Shown piece by piece: positions 28,908-37,585 of a DNA stretch of 47,668 nucleotides. Position numbers and translations under genes: made by a program. The notes below the pieces were generated by a model. The model searched no databases, was not told the origin of the DNA, and saw nothing but the letters and a program-made list of their open reading frames with translations. The DNA lies in NCBI GenBank assembly GCA_913019905.1, contig CAJVZD010000035.1, positions 1-47,668 of the forward strand, given 5' to 3'. The stretch comes from an uncultured Cellvibrionales bacterium. Lineage in GTDB: Bacteria; Pseudomonadota; Gammaproteobacteria; Pseudomonadales; Dasaniaceae. Position 1 is the stretch's first letter. Each line of letters opens with the position of its first letter.

Positions 28908-29057
28908 CTATGCCGGTTTGCGGTAAGACTTTATGACATGCACAAACTCCATGGATTTAGAAAATCTGGTGTTTAACAGGTGATCGTCATCGACCGGAGT
29001 TAGCGCTTCGGTTAATGGCGTGGTTTCTATTTTAAGCAGAGGCTCGCGACGTTGTTT
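28908..29057 (-). other. 49-codon open frame directly after the acyl-CoA ligase stop
   Basis: In frame with the ligase, the sequence beyond its TAA stays open for 49 codons to TAG and reads as plausible protein (..LLKIETTPLTEAL.., ..FSKSMEFVHVIKSYRKPA). There is no start codon near its beginning. It could be a former C-terminal extension, the remnant of another gene, or chance. Confidence 0.2.
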
Positions 29058-30680
29058 TTACTCTTCCGAAAATAGTCCGGCATACTGCTTCCGTAAGTCC
29101 GGCTTCTTAACCTTACCTGTACTGGTGACAGCTATCTGTTCTTGTATAATGACTTTTTTGGGTACTTCATAGCCTGCCAAGAGTTCACGGCAATGACTGA
29201 TTGCTATTGACTCTTCCAGCTGAGATCCCGGGATGAGTTGTAATACTGCGCATACCGCTTCGCCCCATTTTGGATGGGGAACACCGAAAACGGCAGCAAG
29301 GGCCACGGCATCAAGGCCGACTAGTGCTGCTTCTACCTTACAGCTTGAAACATTTTCACCGCCGGTCTTGATAATGTCTTTCTTTCGATCGACAAACATC
29401 AATTGGCCTTTTGCGTCGATAAAACCCAGATCACCGCTATGGTGCCAGCCGTGAGTTCGTACTTCCGCCGTGGCCTCGGGATTTTTTAGGTAACCATTCA
29501 TCGATTGAGGACCGCGCCAGCATATTTCCCCTACTTCTCCGGCTGCGCATTCGCGACCATTGTCATCCAGAACAGCTTGTTCGCTCATGATGGTAGGTAC
29601 GCCCCAGTAATTGCCCTCGCCAAATTCAGTGGGCGAATGATCGTAAAAAACACAGGGTGCCGGTGTGAATTCCGTTTGGCCGCTGCCGAGATGAAAGTCG
29701 CAGGCAAAGACCTCTCTTAAGTCAGTCAGCGTTTTTGAACTCATGGGAGCCATGCCATAAATTGCAGCAGACAGGGCACTGTAATCTCGGTCGGCAACTC
29801 CGGGAACAGCAAGTAATGCGGACCACATCATGGGTAATAACACCGTACTTTGAATACTCTCCTCTTCCAGTGCGGCAACCACGTCTGCTGGGTTAAATCC
29901 GGTGTGAATGACGAATGTTCCCGACATCTGTAATGTGCTCATGGCATTGTTTATTGCAGTGGTATGAAAAGTCGGAAGTATATTAAGATGCGCGCCGCCT
30001 TTGGTAAAACCGAGGCTAAGAGGGTTATTTAGGCTGGCAAGTGTTAAGGCCAGGTGTGACGTTTCGACGCCTTTCGGGCGCGAGGTGGTACCACTGGTGT
30101 ATAAAACCAGCGCAACGTCCCGGTCGTCAATGATGATATCGAATATTTCTTCGTCACTTTGACTAGTTAATAATTCGCTTAACGTCGCGTCGCAATACTT
30201 CGATTCATCCCCTAACGATAATTTAAAGCTAATTTGTTCAAGGTCTTGCGCACATTGACAGCACAGCTCTTCTAATTCCGCATCGTAAACCATAGCTCGC
30301 ACTTCGCCGTGTTCGAAGTTGAACCGTACATCGTCGGGGTTCTGTAAATAATTTATCGGGACAACTACGATCCCCGCTTTGAAACAAGCAAACATAATGG
30401 CCAAAAAATTACTGCTGTTACTTGCCACCAAGGCGAGGCGGTCGCCTTGGGATATGCCATTAGCTCGCAAACCACGGGCGATTTTGTTGGCATTGTCATT
30501 CAGTGTTGCGTAACTGGTCGCTCGTCTTTGTCCGCCGATATATTCGACTATCGCTTCGGTTTGACCGTGACTGCGCGATCGGCGCCTCAACATATCGCCC
30601 ATAGCAACCCGGCTAATAATATTAAGATTGAGTTGCTCGTTGCTAATAGCTTCTTTATTTTTAGACATATTTCTTACCAT
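29058..30680 (-). CDS. AMP-dependent acyl-CoA synthetase/ligase
   Basis: Class I adenylate-forming enzyme of 540 residues that activates a carboxylic acid to acyl-AMP and then acyl-CoA. P-loop-like YTSGTTSRPKG (about 192-202), the A5 region GSGQTEF, the hinge motif HHSGDLGFIDAKGQLMFVDR and the C-terminal K in TSTGKVKKPDLR are all intact. Specificity cannot be read; medium or long chain, or a ring acid, is possible. Two ATGs are available (30680 and 30668), the second with a better-spaced GGTAAGA. A perfect inverted repeat 72 bp upstream may be its operator. Confidence 0.88.
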   Translation of the reverse strand: MVRNMSKNKEAISNEQLNLNIISRVAMGDMLRRRSRSHGQTEAIVEYIGGQRRATSYATLNDNANKIARGLRANGISQGDRLALVASNSSNFLAIMFACFKAGIVVVPINYLQNPDDVRFNFEHGEVRAMVYDAELEELCCQCAQDLEQISFKLSLGDESKYCDATLSELLTSQSDEEIFDIIIDDRDVALVLYTSGTTSRPKGVETSHLALTLASLNNPLSLGFTKGGAHLNILPTFHTTAINNAMSTLQMSGTFVIHTGFNPADVVAALEEESIQSTVLLPMMWSALLAVPGVADRDYSALSAAIYGMAPMSSKTLTDLREVFACDFHLGSGQTEFTPAPCVFYDHSPTEFGEGNYWGVPTIMSEQAVLDDNGRECAAGEVGEICWRGPQSMNGYLKNPEATAEVRTHGWHHSGDLGFIDAKGQLMFVDRKKDIIKTGGENVSSCKVEAALVGLDAVALAAVFGVPHPKWGEAVCAVLQLIPGSQLEESIAISHCRELLAGYEVPKKVIIQEQIAVTSTGKVKKPDLRKQYAGLFSEE

Positions 30681-30751
30681 TTCTAGAAGCTGGTTGGCGT
30701 AACCCAGCTCAAGCTGATTAAATTTTTCGGAGTGGGTTCACTGCCCTGAAT

Positions 30752-30781
30752 TGATCAATTAGTTGACCTACTAATTGATCA
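30752..30781. promoter_or_regulatory. 11-bp perfect inverted repeat upstream of the acyl-CoA ligase
   Basis: TGATCAATTAG, 8-bp spacer, CTAATTGATCA. The dyad lies 72 bp upstream of the minus-strand ligase start, a good place for a dimeric repressor. No regulator is encoded next to it. Confidence 0.4.
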
Positions 30782-30985
30782 GCTAATTGTTCGAATAGAC
30801 GAGTTGATCGATAGACTATCCGCGTATTGGTCTGTTTGTCACGTTCATAGAATGTAACAACAGCAGGTAGATAATCAAACCATCATTTACAGCGTAGTGC
30901 ATTAATAATTATTGGGTCTAGCTTAATCGATGCTAGTAAGAGTTCAAAGTAGAAAGTTGTTTTCCGGTTGCGTATACAGGCATAA

Positions 30986-31264
30986 TTCATTGTCGTGGAA
31001 GCTGAAACAACGGCATAGGCGACCTACAGTTACCGATCTTACGGTAAGTTAGTCATCAGGGTTGGCTGGCATTTGTATGATGGTTCATGCGCAGCGTACT
31101 CTTCAGGTAACTATCGGTTTAATTTTTCTTAGAATATCGGCAGTCAATTTGAGGAATTACAATTAATCTGGCGTCAACAGGGGGGAATTGTTGAAGAATG
31201 TCACGTAGTAGTGCTACGCTGGTCTGAGTCGATACGATGGAAAATAATACAGGTCAATAACTAA
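30986..31264 (+). pseudogene. possible decayed ORF with two in-frame TAG codons
   Basis: One frame is open between TAA stops at 30983 and 31262 apart from TAGs at 31016 and 31130. The intervening peptides look protein-like (..GKLVIRVGWHLYDGS.. and ..LQLIWRQQGGIVEECH..). A GTG at 30995 could have been the start. Family not recognised. This is a weak call, supported mainly by the low stop density. Confidence 0.25.
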
Positions 31265-31301
31265 AATAAACGGCCTAATTACTCAGCTCAACAATAGTGG
31301 A

Positions 31302-31560
31302 ATGCTCATTGTGAATTTTTTTCGTAGAATTATTTTGGCACTATTTTTTTGCGTTTCCCCATTCGGTGTTTGGGCGGCTGGATCGTCTCATAAAGATTTA
31401 TGCTGCTGGGAGCCAACTTTTTGAATTCGAGATAGTTAATGCTGGAGAATTTCTCGTTAGTCAAATGATGTGGAAAGTTACCACGACAACCGAGGCAGAT
31501 GGGCGACGTTTATGATGTTTTCACTCGACAAATGCGAGTTAAATATCTAGTGAATCGTTA
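31302..31560 (+). pseudogene. frameshifted remnant of an exported protein gene
   Basis: From ATG 31302 a signal peptide is encoded (RRIILALFFCVSPFGVWA), but the frame stops at a TGA soon after. A second frame continues with ..AAGSQLFEFEIVNAGEFL.. through ..MMWKVTTTTEADGRRL, and a third with GDVYDVFTRQMRVKYL to a TAG at about 31560. Two frameshifts would join the three pieces into one protein of about 85 residues. A decayed periplasmic protein gene is the best reading. The remaining 30782-30985 sequence shows nothing. Confidence 0.35.
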
Positions 31561-31662
31561 GCGTCGCTACGTCAGATTCGGTAGCGCTCACCTTATTTAA
31601 ATCAACTAATCGTTGAACCGGAACACTAACAATTTTAACAATAGCTATCGTGGAGAGTCAGT

Positions 31663-32682
31663 ATGAATGCTATCAACAGACGGCACTTTCTTAAATTTGG
31701 AACAGCGGCTGCTGCGGCAACGACATTGAGTGCCTGCTCGGGTAATCAAAACAGTACGAGTATCGATACCCAGCTGCCGATAGGATCTTTTGGCGCCGAA
31801 GCCACCGCTGAAGAGGTCACTGAAGGACTGGATCTCAATGGAAAGACTGCGCTGGTTACCGGTTGTAACTCCGGCATTGGATACGAAACCATGCGAGTTC
31901 TTGCGCTGCGGGGCGCACATGTTATTGGGGCTGGGCGCACGATGGAAAAAGCGCGGAAGGCCTGTGACAGCGTAGAGGGAGAAACGACTCCTGTTGTTCT
32001 TGAGCTGTCTGACTTCCAATCCGCAGCTGATTGTGCGCAGACGATCAAAAAGATGGGACCGCCTATTGATATGGTCATTTGTAACGCTGGGATTAATACC
32101 TTTGGCGAGTTGGAGTTAGTTGATGGAATCGAGAGAATTTTCCGTGTGAATCACCTGGGGCACTTTGTGCTGGTAAATCGGCTTTTGGCGCTACAGGCAC
32201 TGTCTGAAAATGGCAGAATTGTTCATGTCGGCAGTATGTCCGGATACGCTCAGGCTCCGGCTATGGGAATCGACTTTAGCAATCTTCGCGGTGAAAAGGA
32301 GTTTGATGCTGGGGAGGCCTATGGTCGTTCAAAACTGGCGAATGCGCTGTTTTCTCTGCAGTTGGCAAAAGATCTGCAAGCTACAAAAATTACCTCCAAT
32401 GTCATCCATCCGGGGTTGGTATTAACCAATATTGCCCGCAACGCGCCGGCACTTCTCAGGAAGGGCTTTGAATGGCTTGGACCCATGTTTGCGAAAACCC
32501 CGGCGCAAGGGGCTGCTACCCAGGTATATGTCGCAACCCATCCATCTTTGGCGGGAGTTAGCGGTGCGTATTTTGAAGATTGCAATCCCGTGATAGTTGC
32601 TGGTCCTCATCATATAAACGATGAGGCGATGGCCGAGAAATTGTGGGAGGTTTCTCTGGAAATGACAGAAGGATTTGTCTGA
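31663..32682 (+). CDS. Tat-exported SDR-family oxidoreductase, lipoprotein
   Basis: Short-chain dehydrogenase/reductase of 339 residues. The N-terminus carries a twin-arginine signal, NRRHFLKFG, then a hydrophobic stretch ending in the lipobox LSAC, so the enzyme should be folded with its cofactor, exported by Tat and lipid-anchored. The SDR core begins at about residue 57: nucleotide motif TGCNSGIG, CNAGIN, catalytic Ser in HVGSMSGYA and YGRSK. Overall it resembles retinol-dehydrogenase-like SDRs. An exported SDR is unusual because free NAD(P) is not expected outside the cytoplasm. GGAG precedes the ATG. The GST gene follows after 175 bp. Confidence 0.85.
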   Translation: MNAINRRHFLKFGTAAAAATTLSACSGNQNSTSIDTQLPIGSFGAEATAEEVTEGLDLNGKTALVTGCNSGIGYETMRVLALRGAHVIGAGRTMEKARKACDSVEGETTPVVLELSDFQSAADCAQTIKKMGPPIDMVICNAGINTFGELELVDGIERIFRVNHLGHFVLVNRLLALQALSENGRIVHVGSMSGYAQAPAMGIDFSNLRGEKEFDAGEAYGRSKLANALFSLQLAKDLQATKITSNVIHPGLVLTNIARNAPALLRKGFEWLGPMFAKTPAQGAATQVYVATHPSLAGVSGAYFEDCNPVIVAGPHHINDEAMAEKLWEVSLEMTEGFV

Positions 32683-32857
32683 TTTAGCTCCCTCTAGAAT
32701 AGGCACAGAATGCACACTGGATTCGATAGCTGCGGAGTGTAAATGCCGTTCGCATTCGAAGTCGATCGATATTCCTCAATCCAGCCGGGTTAGTCCTTGG
32801 TTGATTGTCAGTTGGGTATCTGTATTATGTTTCTTTTTTTATTGGTGAGGATTAATC

Positions 32858-33478
32858 ATGCTTAGGCTCTATGGATTTACAGTTAGTAACTATTTTAATA
32901 TGGTCAAGATGGCGCTCATTGAGAAAGGTATCGACTATGAGTTTGTCGATACCAAGCCGAGTCAGGAAACGGAATTTTTGGCTAAGAGTCCAATGGGTAA
33001 AGTCCCTTGCCTCGAAACGGCACAGGGATTTATCAGCGAGAGTGACGTTATTTTTGACTACCTCGAGGATTTGGGAGAAGGCCCTTCACTCATGCCGTCG
33101 GACCCGTTCGAAAAAGCCAAGGTCCGCGAGCTGATCAAGGAAATTGAGCTGTATATTGAGCTTCCTGCGAGAAGCTGTTTTGCCGAAGCATTTTTCGGTG
33201 GCACAGTGAGTGATGAAGTTAAAGAGAAAGCGAAGGCCAATTTGGCTAAGGGAATCGATTGCTTGAGACGTAACGGTAAGTTTGCGCCGTACGTTGCGGG
33301 TAGTGAATTTACGTACGCCGATATTATGTTTATGTATGCGGTGAGTCTTGCCGGAGCGTGCGCGAAACGGGTTCTAGGCGTCAATTTGTTGGAGGATTTT
33401 CCTGAGGCTAGAACGCTTTCGGAAACACTCGCTAAACGAGATTCTGCGGTGAAAATTGCCGCGGACCAAAAAGCCTAA
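32858..33478 (+). CDS. glutathione S-transferase family protein
   Basis: GST of 206 residues with an N-terminal thioredoxin-like domain (LYGFTVSNYFNMVKMALIEKG; the SNYFN turn is where the catalytic Ser/Tyr lies; cis-Pro in KVPCLE; glutathione-binding ESDVIFDYLE) and an all-helical C-terminal domain (TYADIMFMYAV N-cap motif). Cytoplasmic. It probably conjugates or reduces an electrophile. A good GAGG ribosome site is present. Substrate and class are not determined; it may act with the SDR upstream (inference only). Confidence 0.85.
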   Translation: MLRLYGFTVSNYFNMVKMALIEKGIDYEFVDTKPSQETEFLAKSPMGKVPCLETAQGFISESDVIFDYLEDLGEGPSLMPSDPFEKAKVRELIKEIELYIELPARSCFAEAFFGGTVSDEVKEKAKANLAKGIDCLRRNGKFAPYVAGSEFTYADIMFMYAVSLAGACAKRVLGVNLLEDFPEARTLSETLAKRDSAVKIAADQKA

Positions 33479-33791
33479 GTACATACACTCTAGCTGATAA
33501 GATGGTTTATTTTCCAATTGAATTGTCTTGTCACGGTTTTATTGATTACTTAGCTTTTGGTATCCGATGCCATCAATACTTTTCGGTATTCGTCGTTATT
33601 CTTCGTTCGTTGTGATTCGAAAATTGTTGCGGGTGCCCTTACAACAGTTTTATGAATGCTTTGCTCCTAAATTGTTGATAGGCCAACTCGGTCTCAGCGC
33701 ATAGAGAAAAATAATGCAGGTGAGCGACTGTCGCTCGTTTCCTATTTTGTTAGTTCTGTTCAGGCCACGGAAATAAACTATGCAGCGAAGA

Positions 33792-33823
33792 GTGCGGAAA
33801 CCTTCCCCCGTAGATTTCCGCAC
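33792..33823 (+). terminator. hairpin with T-run ahead of the PIG-L gene
   Basis: GTGCGGAAA and TTTCCGCAC form a perfect 9-bp stem with a 14-nt loop, followed shortly by GTTTTT. It could be the terminator of the GST transcript or a leader hairpin, since it ends only 33 bp before the PIG-L start. A second short hairpin (GAGCGA/TCGCTC) lies at about 33723-33737. The gap 33479-33855 otherwise holds no gene. Confidence 0.4.
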
Positions 33824-33855
33824 AGGCTGTTTTTGAAGATGATAAAGAGGTGTGA

Positions 33856-34686
33856 ATGATGAATAGACTGAAATTGCTGGCTATTTTGGTAGCTATACTG
33901 TCATTTGTAAGCCTGGGTGCTGCTCTTTTGTGGATGGATAGTTTGTTTGAGGAGCCCGAAGCCACCTTCGTTTCGTCTATTGCAGGAGAGGTGGGCGCAA
34001 AGTCGGTGCTCGCCATATTTGCGCACCCCGATGACGAGCAATTAATTACCGGTTTGTTGATTCGTGCTAAGGAACAGGATGCAGCTATTACTCGCATGAT
34101 TACCGCGACGAAAGGAGAGGCGGGCACACCTTTACCAAAAATTTCCAGAACTGCAGAACTTGGCATTATTCGGCACGCGGAGCTACTCAAAAACGGTTAT
34201 GCACTAGGTGTGAAGGAGCAAATCGTCTGGGATTACGCAGATGGCGGGGTGGCGAATGCCGATTTTGACACCTATGTTGGGGACTTGGTTGACAAGATGC
34301 TTATCTGGAAACCAGATTTAATCGTGACCTTTTGGCCGAACAGCGGTTTTTCCGATCACTCGGATCATAAGACGGCAGGTAAGGCAGCTACGGCTGCAGT
34401 GACGCGGATGAAGATTGACCATCCAGCGATGGCGCCGAAAGCGATTGCCTACATTCTTGCTCCACGCTTAATGATGGACAAGTTTGGCGGTGCGGTAGGT
34501 AAGCGAGTTGTGGCCAACCAGCCGACACCGACTCACGCTATGCCCGGTGAAGGTTGGGCTAAAATACGGGGCTGGGACATACATGCGTCTCAAAGCCAGT
34601 ACGTTAGCAAGGCATACGGATTTCCGCCTTGGTTTATTCACAGGCTATACGACAAGGAACATTATTATTTGCAATTTATTGACTAA
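33856..34686 (+). CDS. membrane-anchored PIG-L family deacetylase
   Basis: Zinc-dependent LmbE/PIG-L-type N-deacetylase of 276 residues. One N-terminal hydrophobic helix (about 5-26) anchors or exports it. The zinc and catalytic motif AHPDDE lies at about 55-60, and the second conserved region DHSDHKTAG carries the third metal His. Family members deacetylate GlcNAc-type sugars on lipids or small thiols. Two adjacent ATG codons follow AGAGG, either of which may serve. It is convergent with yibL. Confidence 0.85.
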   Translation: MMNRLKLLAILVAILSFVSLGAALLWMDSLFEEPEATFVSSIAGEVGAKSVLAIFAHPDDEQLITGLLIRAKEQDAAITRMITATKGEAGTPLPKISRTAELGIIRHAELLKNGYALGVKEQIVWDYADGGVANADFDTYVGDLVDKMLIWKPDLIVTFWPNSGFSDHSDHKTAGKAATAAVTRMKIDHPAMAPKAIAYILAPRLMMDKFGGAVGKRVVANQPTPTHAMPGEGWAKIRGWDIHASQSQYVSKAYGFPPWFIHRLYDKEHYYLQFID

Positions 34687-34709
34687 GAGTTAGTAAAAAG
34701 AAGAGCTAT

Positions 34710-35066
34710 TTAGAATTGTGCAGGAGCAAATCCGGTCACTGCCGTCACGCCAATTTCACGACCCAGAGCTGTCATCGGATGAACGACGACCAGTCCACGA
34801 ACAGACTTTTTCAATTTACCCATATCGGCCTGTTCAGCTTTGGTGAGTTCGCGGTTAAAAGCTAGCGCTTTAACGCCTTGCCCTTTATTGCTCAGTTGTT
34901 GGTTCTGACTACTCTTCAGCTCTGTGACCTTTTGATTGATTTTTGCAATCTCGTTTTTGAATTGAGAGATTATTTCGTGATCATTTCGTTCCTCGGCGGC
35001 TTTTAACTTGCGTCGACATTTATCGAGCCGATTGTTAAGTTGTTGTAATTCTTGCTTCAAATTCAT
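34710..35066 (-). CDS. yibL: YibL family ribosome-associated protein (DUF2810)
   Basis: Small basic protein of 118 residues. The N-terminal half is a coiled coil (QLNNRLDKCRRKLKAAEER). The C-terminal half contains the nearly invariant block QADMGKLKKSVRGLVVVHPM followed by TALGREIG, which I recognise from enterobacterial YibL, a protein reported to associate with ribosomes. The frame opens at TTG 35087, but ATG 35066 has GGTGA correctly placed upstream and is the better start. The family points to a gammaproteobacterium. Confidence 0.9.
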   Translation of the reverse strand: MNLKQELQQLNNRLDKCRRKLKAAEERNDHEIISQFKNEIAKINQKVTELKSSQNQQLSNKGQGVKALAFNRELTKAEQADMGKLKKSVRGLVVVHPMTALGREIGVTAVTGFAPAQF

Positions 35067-35087
35067 ACATTCACCATTTTTGCGCAA

Positions 35088-35598
35088 TGACGACCGGAAT
35101 GTGTACCGGTATTGTGTACCATTATTGTATCAGTAAGCGGGTCGAACTTGTTAGACAGACCGATATTGAGAGGCAAAACTTGACGCCTCGCGCCAGTTAA
35201 TACCCATGGTGGAGGCGTGTTCGAATAATATTTTGTCCGCTGCTATTCGAAACGAGAACTAAATTTGAATAGTCGAATAGCAGAAAATTGTCCACTGTAA
35301 CTACGGGTGTCTGACCGGCGTTTGTGTTAGTGTATGCAAATGTTTATTTGATTCGAAATCGTGGATCGTTGTTCACTATGGGCTTTTATTTGCGAAATAT
35401 TAACGTTAGGATTTAATGTTGCAGAAAAGTGTCAATTTAACTTCTATACTCTTGGTACCTTGAAATAAAAACTGAAAGGACATTACCATTCATTTATTAG
35501 AATGTGCTGTGATATCCCTTTTTTCGGGTTTTTTACCGACGGATTAGAGCTTGGATTCAAAATAAAAAATAAGCACCATTCATGGCGGGTATTCCAGG
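35088..35598. other. intergenic stretch upstream of the lipoprotein-sensor-kinase operon
   Basis: No gene seen. It should hold the divergent promoters of yibL and of the operon starting at 35599. AT-rich sequence just before the lipoprotein gene contains a short CCC-T6-CGGG-T6 element (35517-35531), too short in stem to call a terminator. Confidence 0.35.
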
Positions 35599-36684
35599 AT
35601 GAACTCAATACTCAAACTTTGGACACTATTGGCTATGATGCTAATAGGCTTTCAGGGCTGTGGCTCTAGCCCGATGCAAAAAGGCGCTGCGACCGCGCCC
35701 AAGGAGACGCCGTCTAAGGCGATAGAAGCTAAGGAAACGTCGTCTACGGATATAGCAGCAAAAGAGGCATCACCTATATCGCCCAAACAGGCAGTACCCA
35801 AAGTGGCGCAGCCTAAAGAGGCAGCACCTAAAAAGTTACCGCCAAAACAACGTGTCGAAACTGAGGGTGTACCACTAGCGAAAAGTGATGTTGCTGTGGA
35901 GCCAGCTAGACCGATCGTGAAACCACAATTTAAAGGTGAGTCGAATACATTAGTAGAGAAAAAACCTGTTAAAATTCCAATGGTTAAATCACCTGCTGAG
36001 AAGCCTGTCGAGCCACTGAAAGACAGCAAACCAGCGGATAAAATCGTCGAAGAAAAAGAGAAACAGGTAGCTAAAATTGTATCTAAGCCGACCGAAGCGG
36101 CGGCGGTTCTGAAACAGCCCAGACCTAGAACAGAAGTAAATGTCGCAGCAGAAGTAACAGCCATTGCCAAAACGTCAGGTGAAGTTCCTTCTCCAGCGCT
36201 TATTGATGAAAATGAGAGAGTAGTTACACGTTCTCCAGAGTTTAATTTGGATCTACTTCCGATCGATATTAAGGATAATTGGATTCTTAGTGCCGACGAC
36301 TCGACGTGTAGTCTACAAACGATTGTTTACACACTCAACGATGGGAACGGCGAGACACCCGTCAGTATGGTATTAACTGCCAATAACTGGCTACTGAAAA
36401 CCGATTCGAATCTGGACGCGAAATATCCGGAATCGGGCCTGCGATTGGATACAGGTGTACGATTCGAGCCTGAAGAGATTGTTAATGAAACTCAAATGCG
36501 CTTTAGCCAACAATATGATGCCTTAAACGAAGCATTAAAGTCGGCTAAGACGCTAACGCTAAACATTGGTTTTTGGCCAAGCTGGCCGGCCACCGAGGCA
36601 AAATCTGTTGTATTATCTGTCGATCATTTCGAATCCGCTTATGCAACTTGGAAAACGTGTAACCAACATCTTACAGCACAGTAA
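35599..36684 (+). CDS. lipoprotein with Lys/Pro/Ala-rich linker
   Basis: The 361-residue product has a lipoprotein signal (FQGC lipobox at about residue 21). A long low-complexity region (about 25-210) follows, rich in Lys, Pro, Glu and Ala with recurring KEA-x-PK units; it would span the periplasm or peptidoglycan much as the TonB and PAL linkers do. The C-terminal domain (about 220-361) is compact and hydrophilic with three Cys (STCSLQ, KTCNQ) and no recognised family. It is the first gene of a three-gene operon with a haem-HAMP sensor (14-bp gap) and a Ser/Thr kinase. Confidence 0.75.
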   Translation: MNSILKLWTLLAMMLIGFQGCGSSPMQKGAATAPKETPSKAIEAKETSSTDIAAKEASPISPKQAVPKVAQPKEAAPKKLPPKQRVETEGVPLAKSDVAVEPARPIVKPQFKGESNTLVEKKPVKIPMVKSPAEKPVEPLKDSKPADKIVEEKEKQVAKIVSKPTEAAAVLKQPRPRTEVNVAAEVTAIAKTSGEVPSPALIDENERVVTRSPEFNLDLLPIDIKDNWILSADDSTCSLQTIVYTLNDGNGETPVSMVLTANNWLLKTDSNLDAKYPESGLRLDTGVRFEPEEIVNETQMRFSQQYDALNEALKSAKTLTLNIGFWPSWPATEAKSVVLSVDHFESAYATWKTCNQHLTAQ

Positions 36685-36698
36685 CGGGAAATTGACTC

Positions 36699-37580
36699 AT
36701 GGGATTACGATTAAAATTTAACCTCATACTAATACTTATTACCATTGTGGGGCTCGCTGCTTCCGGGTATGCCAGTAATAAACTACTGCAAAATAATGCG
36801 CGCGAAGAAGTCCTTAATATGGCTCGCATGATGATGGAGAGCGCGATTGCTGTCCGCAGTTACACCGTTTCTGAAGTAAGACCGTTGATGAAGGTTCAAC
36901 AACGGAGGAAATTTATAGCGCAAACCGTACCCGCCTATGCCGCTAACCAGTACATTAAAAAATTACAGGAAACCCATCCGGAATACAGTTATAAAGAGGC
37001 AACGCTCAACCCGACTAACCCTGCCAATAGAGCGACAGAATGGGAAGCTGATGTTGTCAGTTGGTTCCGAGCGAATAAAGATGAAAAAGAACTGATTGGG
37101 GAACGAATGTCTCCAACGGGCCCACAGTTGTATTTTGGGCGGCCGATTACCATCACTAATCCCAACTGCCTGGCTTGTCATAGTACTCCGGCAGCTGCGC
37201 CACAAACACTGATTGACAGTTACGGTTCTAGTAATGGCTTTGGTTGGAAGTTAAATGAAACCGTGGGCGCGCAAATCGTAGCGGTTCCGATGGAGCTTAC
37301 CTTGGAACGTGCCGCTAATACGTTCCAGACTTTCATGTTGGCCCTCGTTGGCATCTTCTTAGCGGTCGCGGTTGTTCTCAATTTAATGTTACATTATATA
37401 GTGATAAAACCGGTTCGTGTGATGTCTGGAGCCGCAGACAAAATCAGTTTAGGTGATCTGGATGTTGAAGAAATTAAAGTATCTGGTTCCGACGAAATTG
37501 GCTTGCTCGGCCGATCCTTTAATCGAATGCATCGAAGTTTAAGCAACGCGGTGCAATTGTTAGATGAGACAGACGACTAA
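36699..37580 (+). CDS. DUF3365 (Tll0287-like) haem-binding sensor with HAMP domain
   Basis: Inner-membrane sensor of 293 residues. TM1 (about 6-26) and TM2 (about 209-231) flank a periplasmic domain of DUF3365 type, with c-type haem motif CLACH at 157-161 and the GRPITITNPNCLACHSTP context. A HAMP domain follows (about 232-285: IKPVRVMSGAADKISLGDL.., DEIGLLGRSFNRM), and the protein ends there, with no kinase or methyl-accepting output of its own. Output is presumably passed to the kinase encoded 5 bp downstream. The covalent haem suggests sensing of redox state or a small gas. Confidence 0.88.
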   Translation: MGLRLKFNLILILITIVGLAASGYASNKLLQNNAREEVLNMARMMMESAIAVRSYTVSEVRPLMKVQQRRKFIAQTVPAYAANQYIKKLQETHPEYSYKEATLNPTNPANRATEWEADVVSWFRANKDEKELIGERMSPTGPQLYFGRPITITNPNCLACHSTPAAAPQTLIDSYGSSNGFGWKLNETVGAQIVAVPMELTLERAANTFQTFMLALVGIFLAVAVVLNLMLHYIVIKPVRVMSGAADKISLGDLDVEEIKVSGSDEIGLLGRSFNRMHRSLSNAVQLLDETDD

Positions 37581-37585
37581 TTATT

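Noticed and set aside
31302..31436. TGA after ..LCCWEPTF as a third Sec codon
   Set aside because: The frame ends again five codons later and there is no redox motif; a frameshift explains the region better.
35652..36170. 172-codon minus-strand frame opposite the lipoprotein linker
   Set aside because: It arises from the low-complexity Lys/Pro/Ala codons of the plus-strand gene; no ribosome site.
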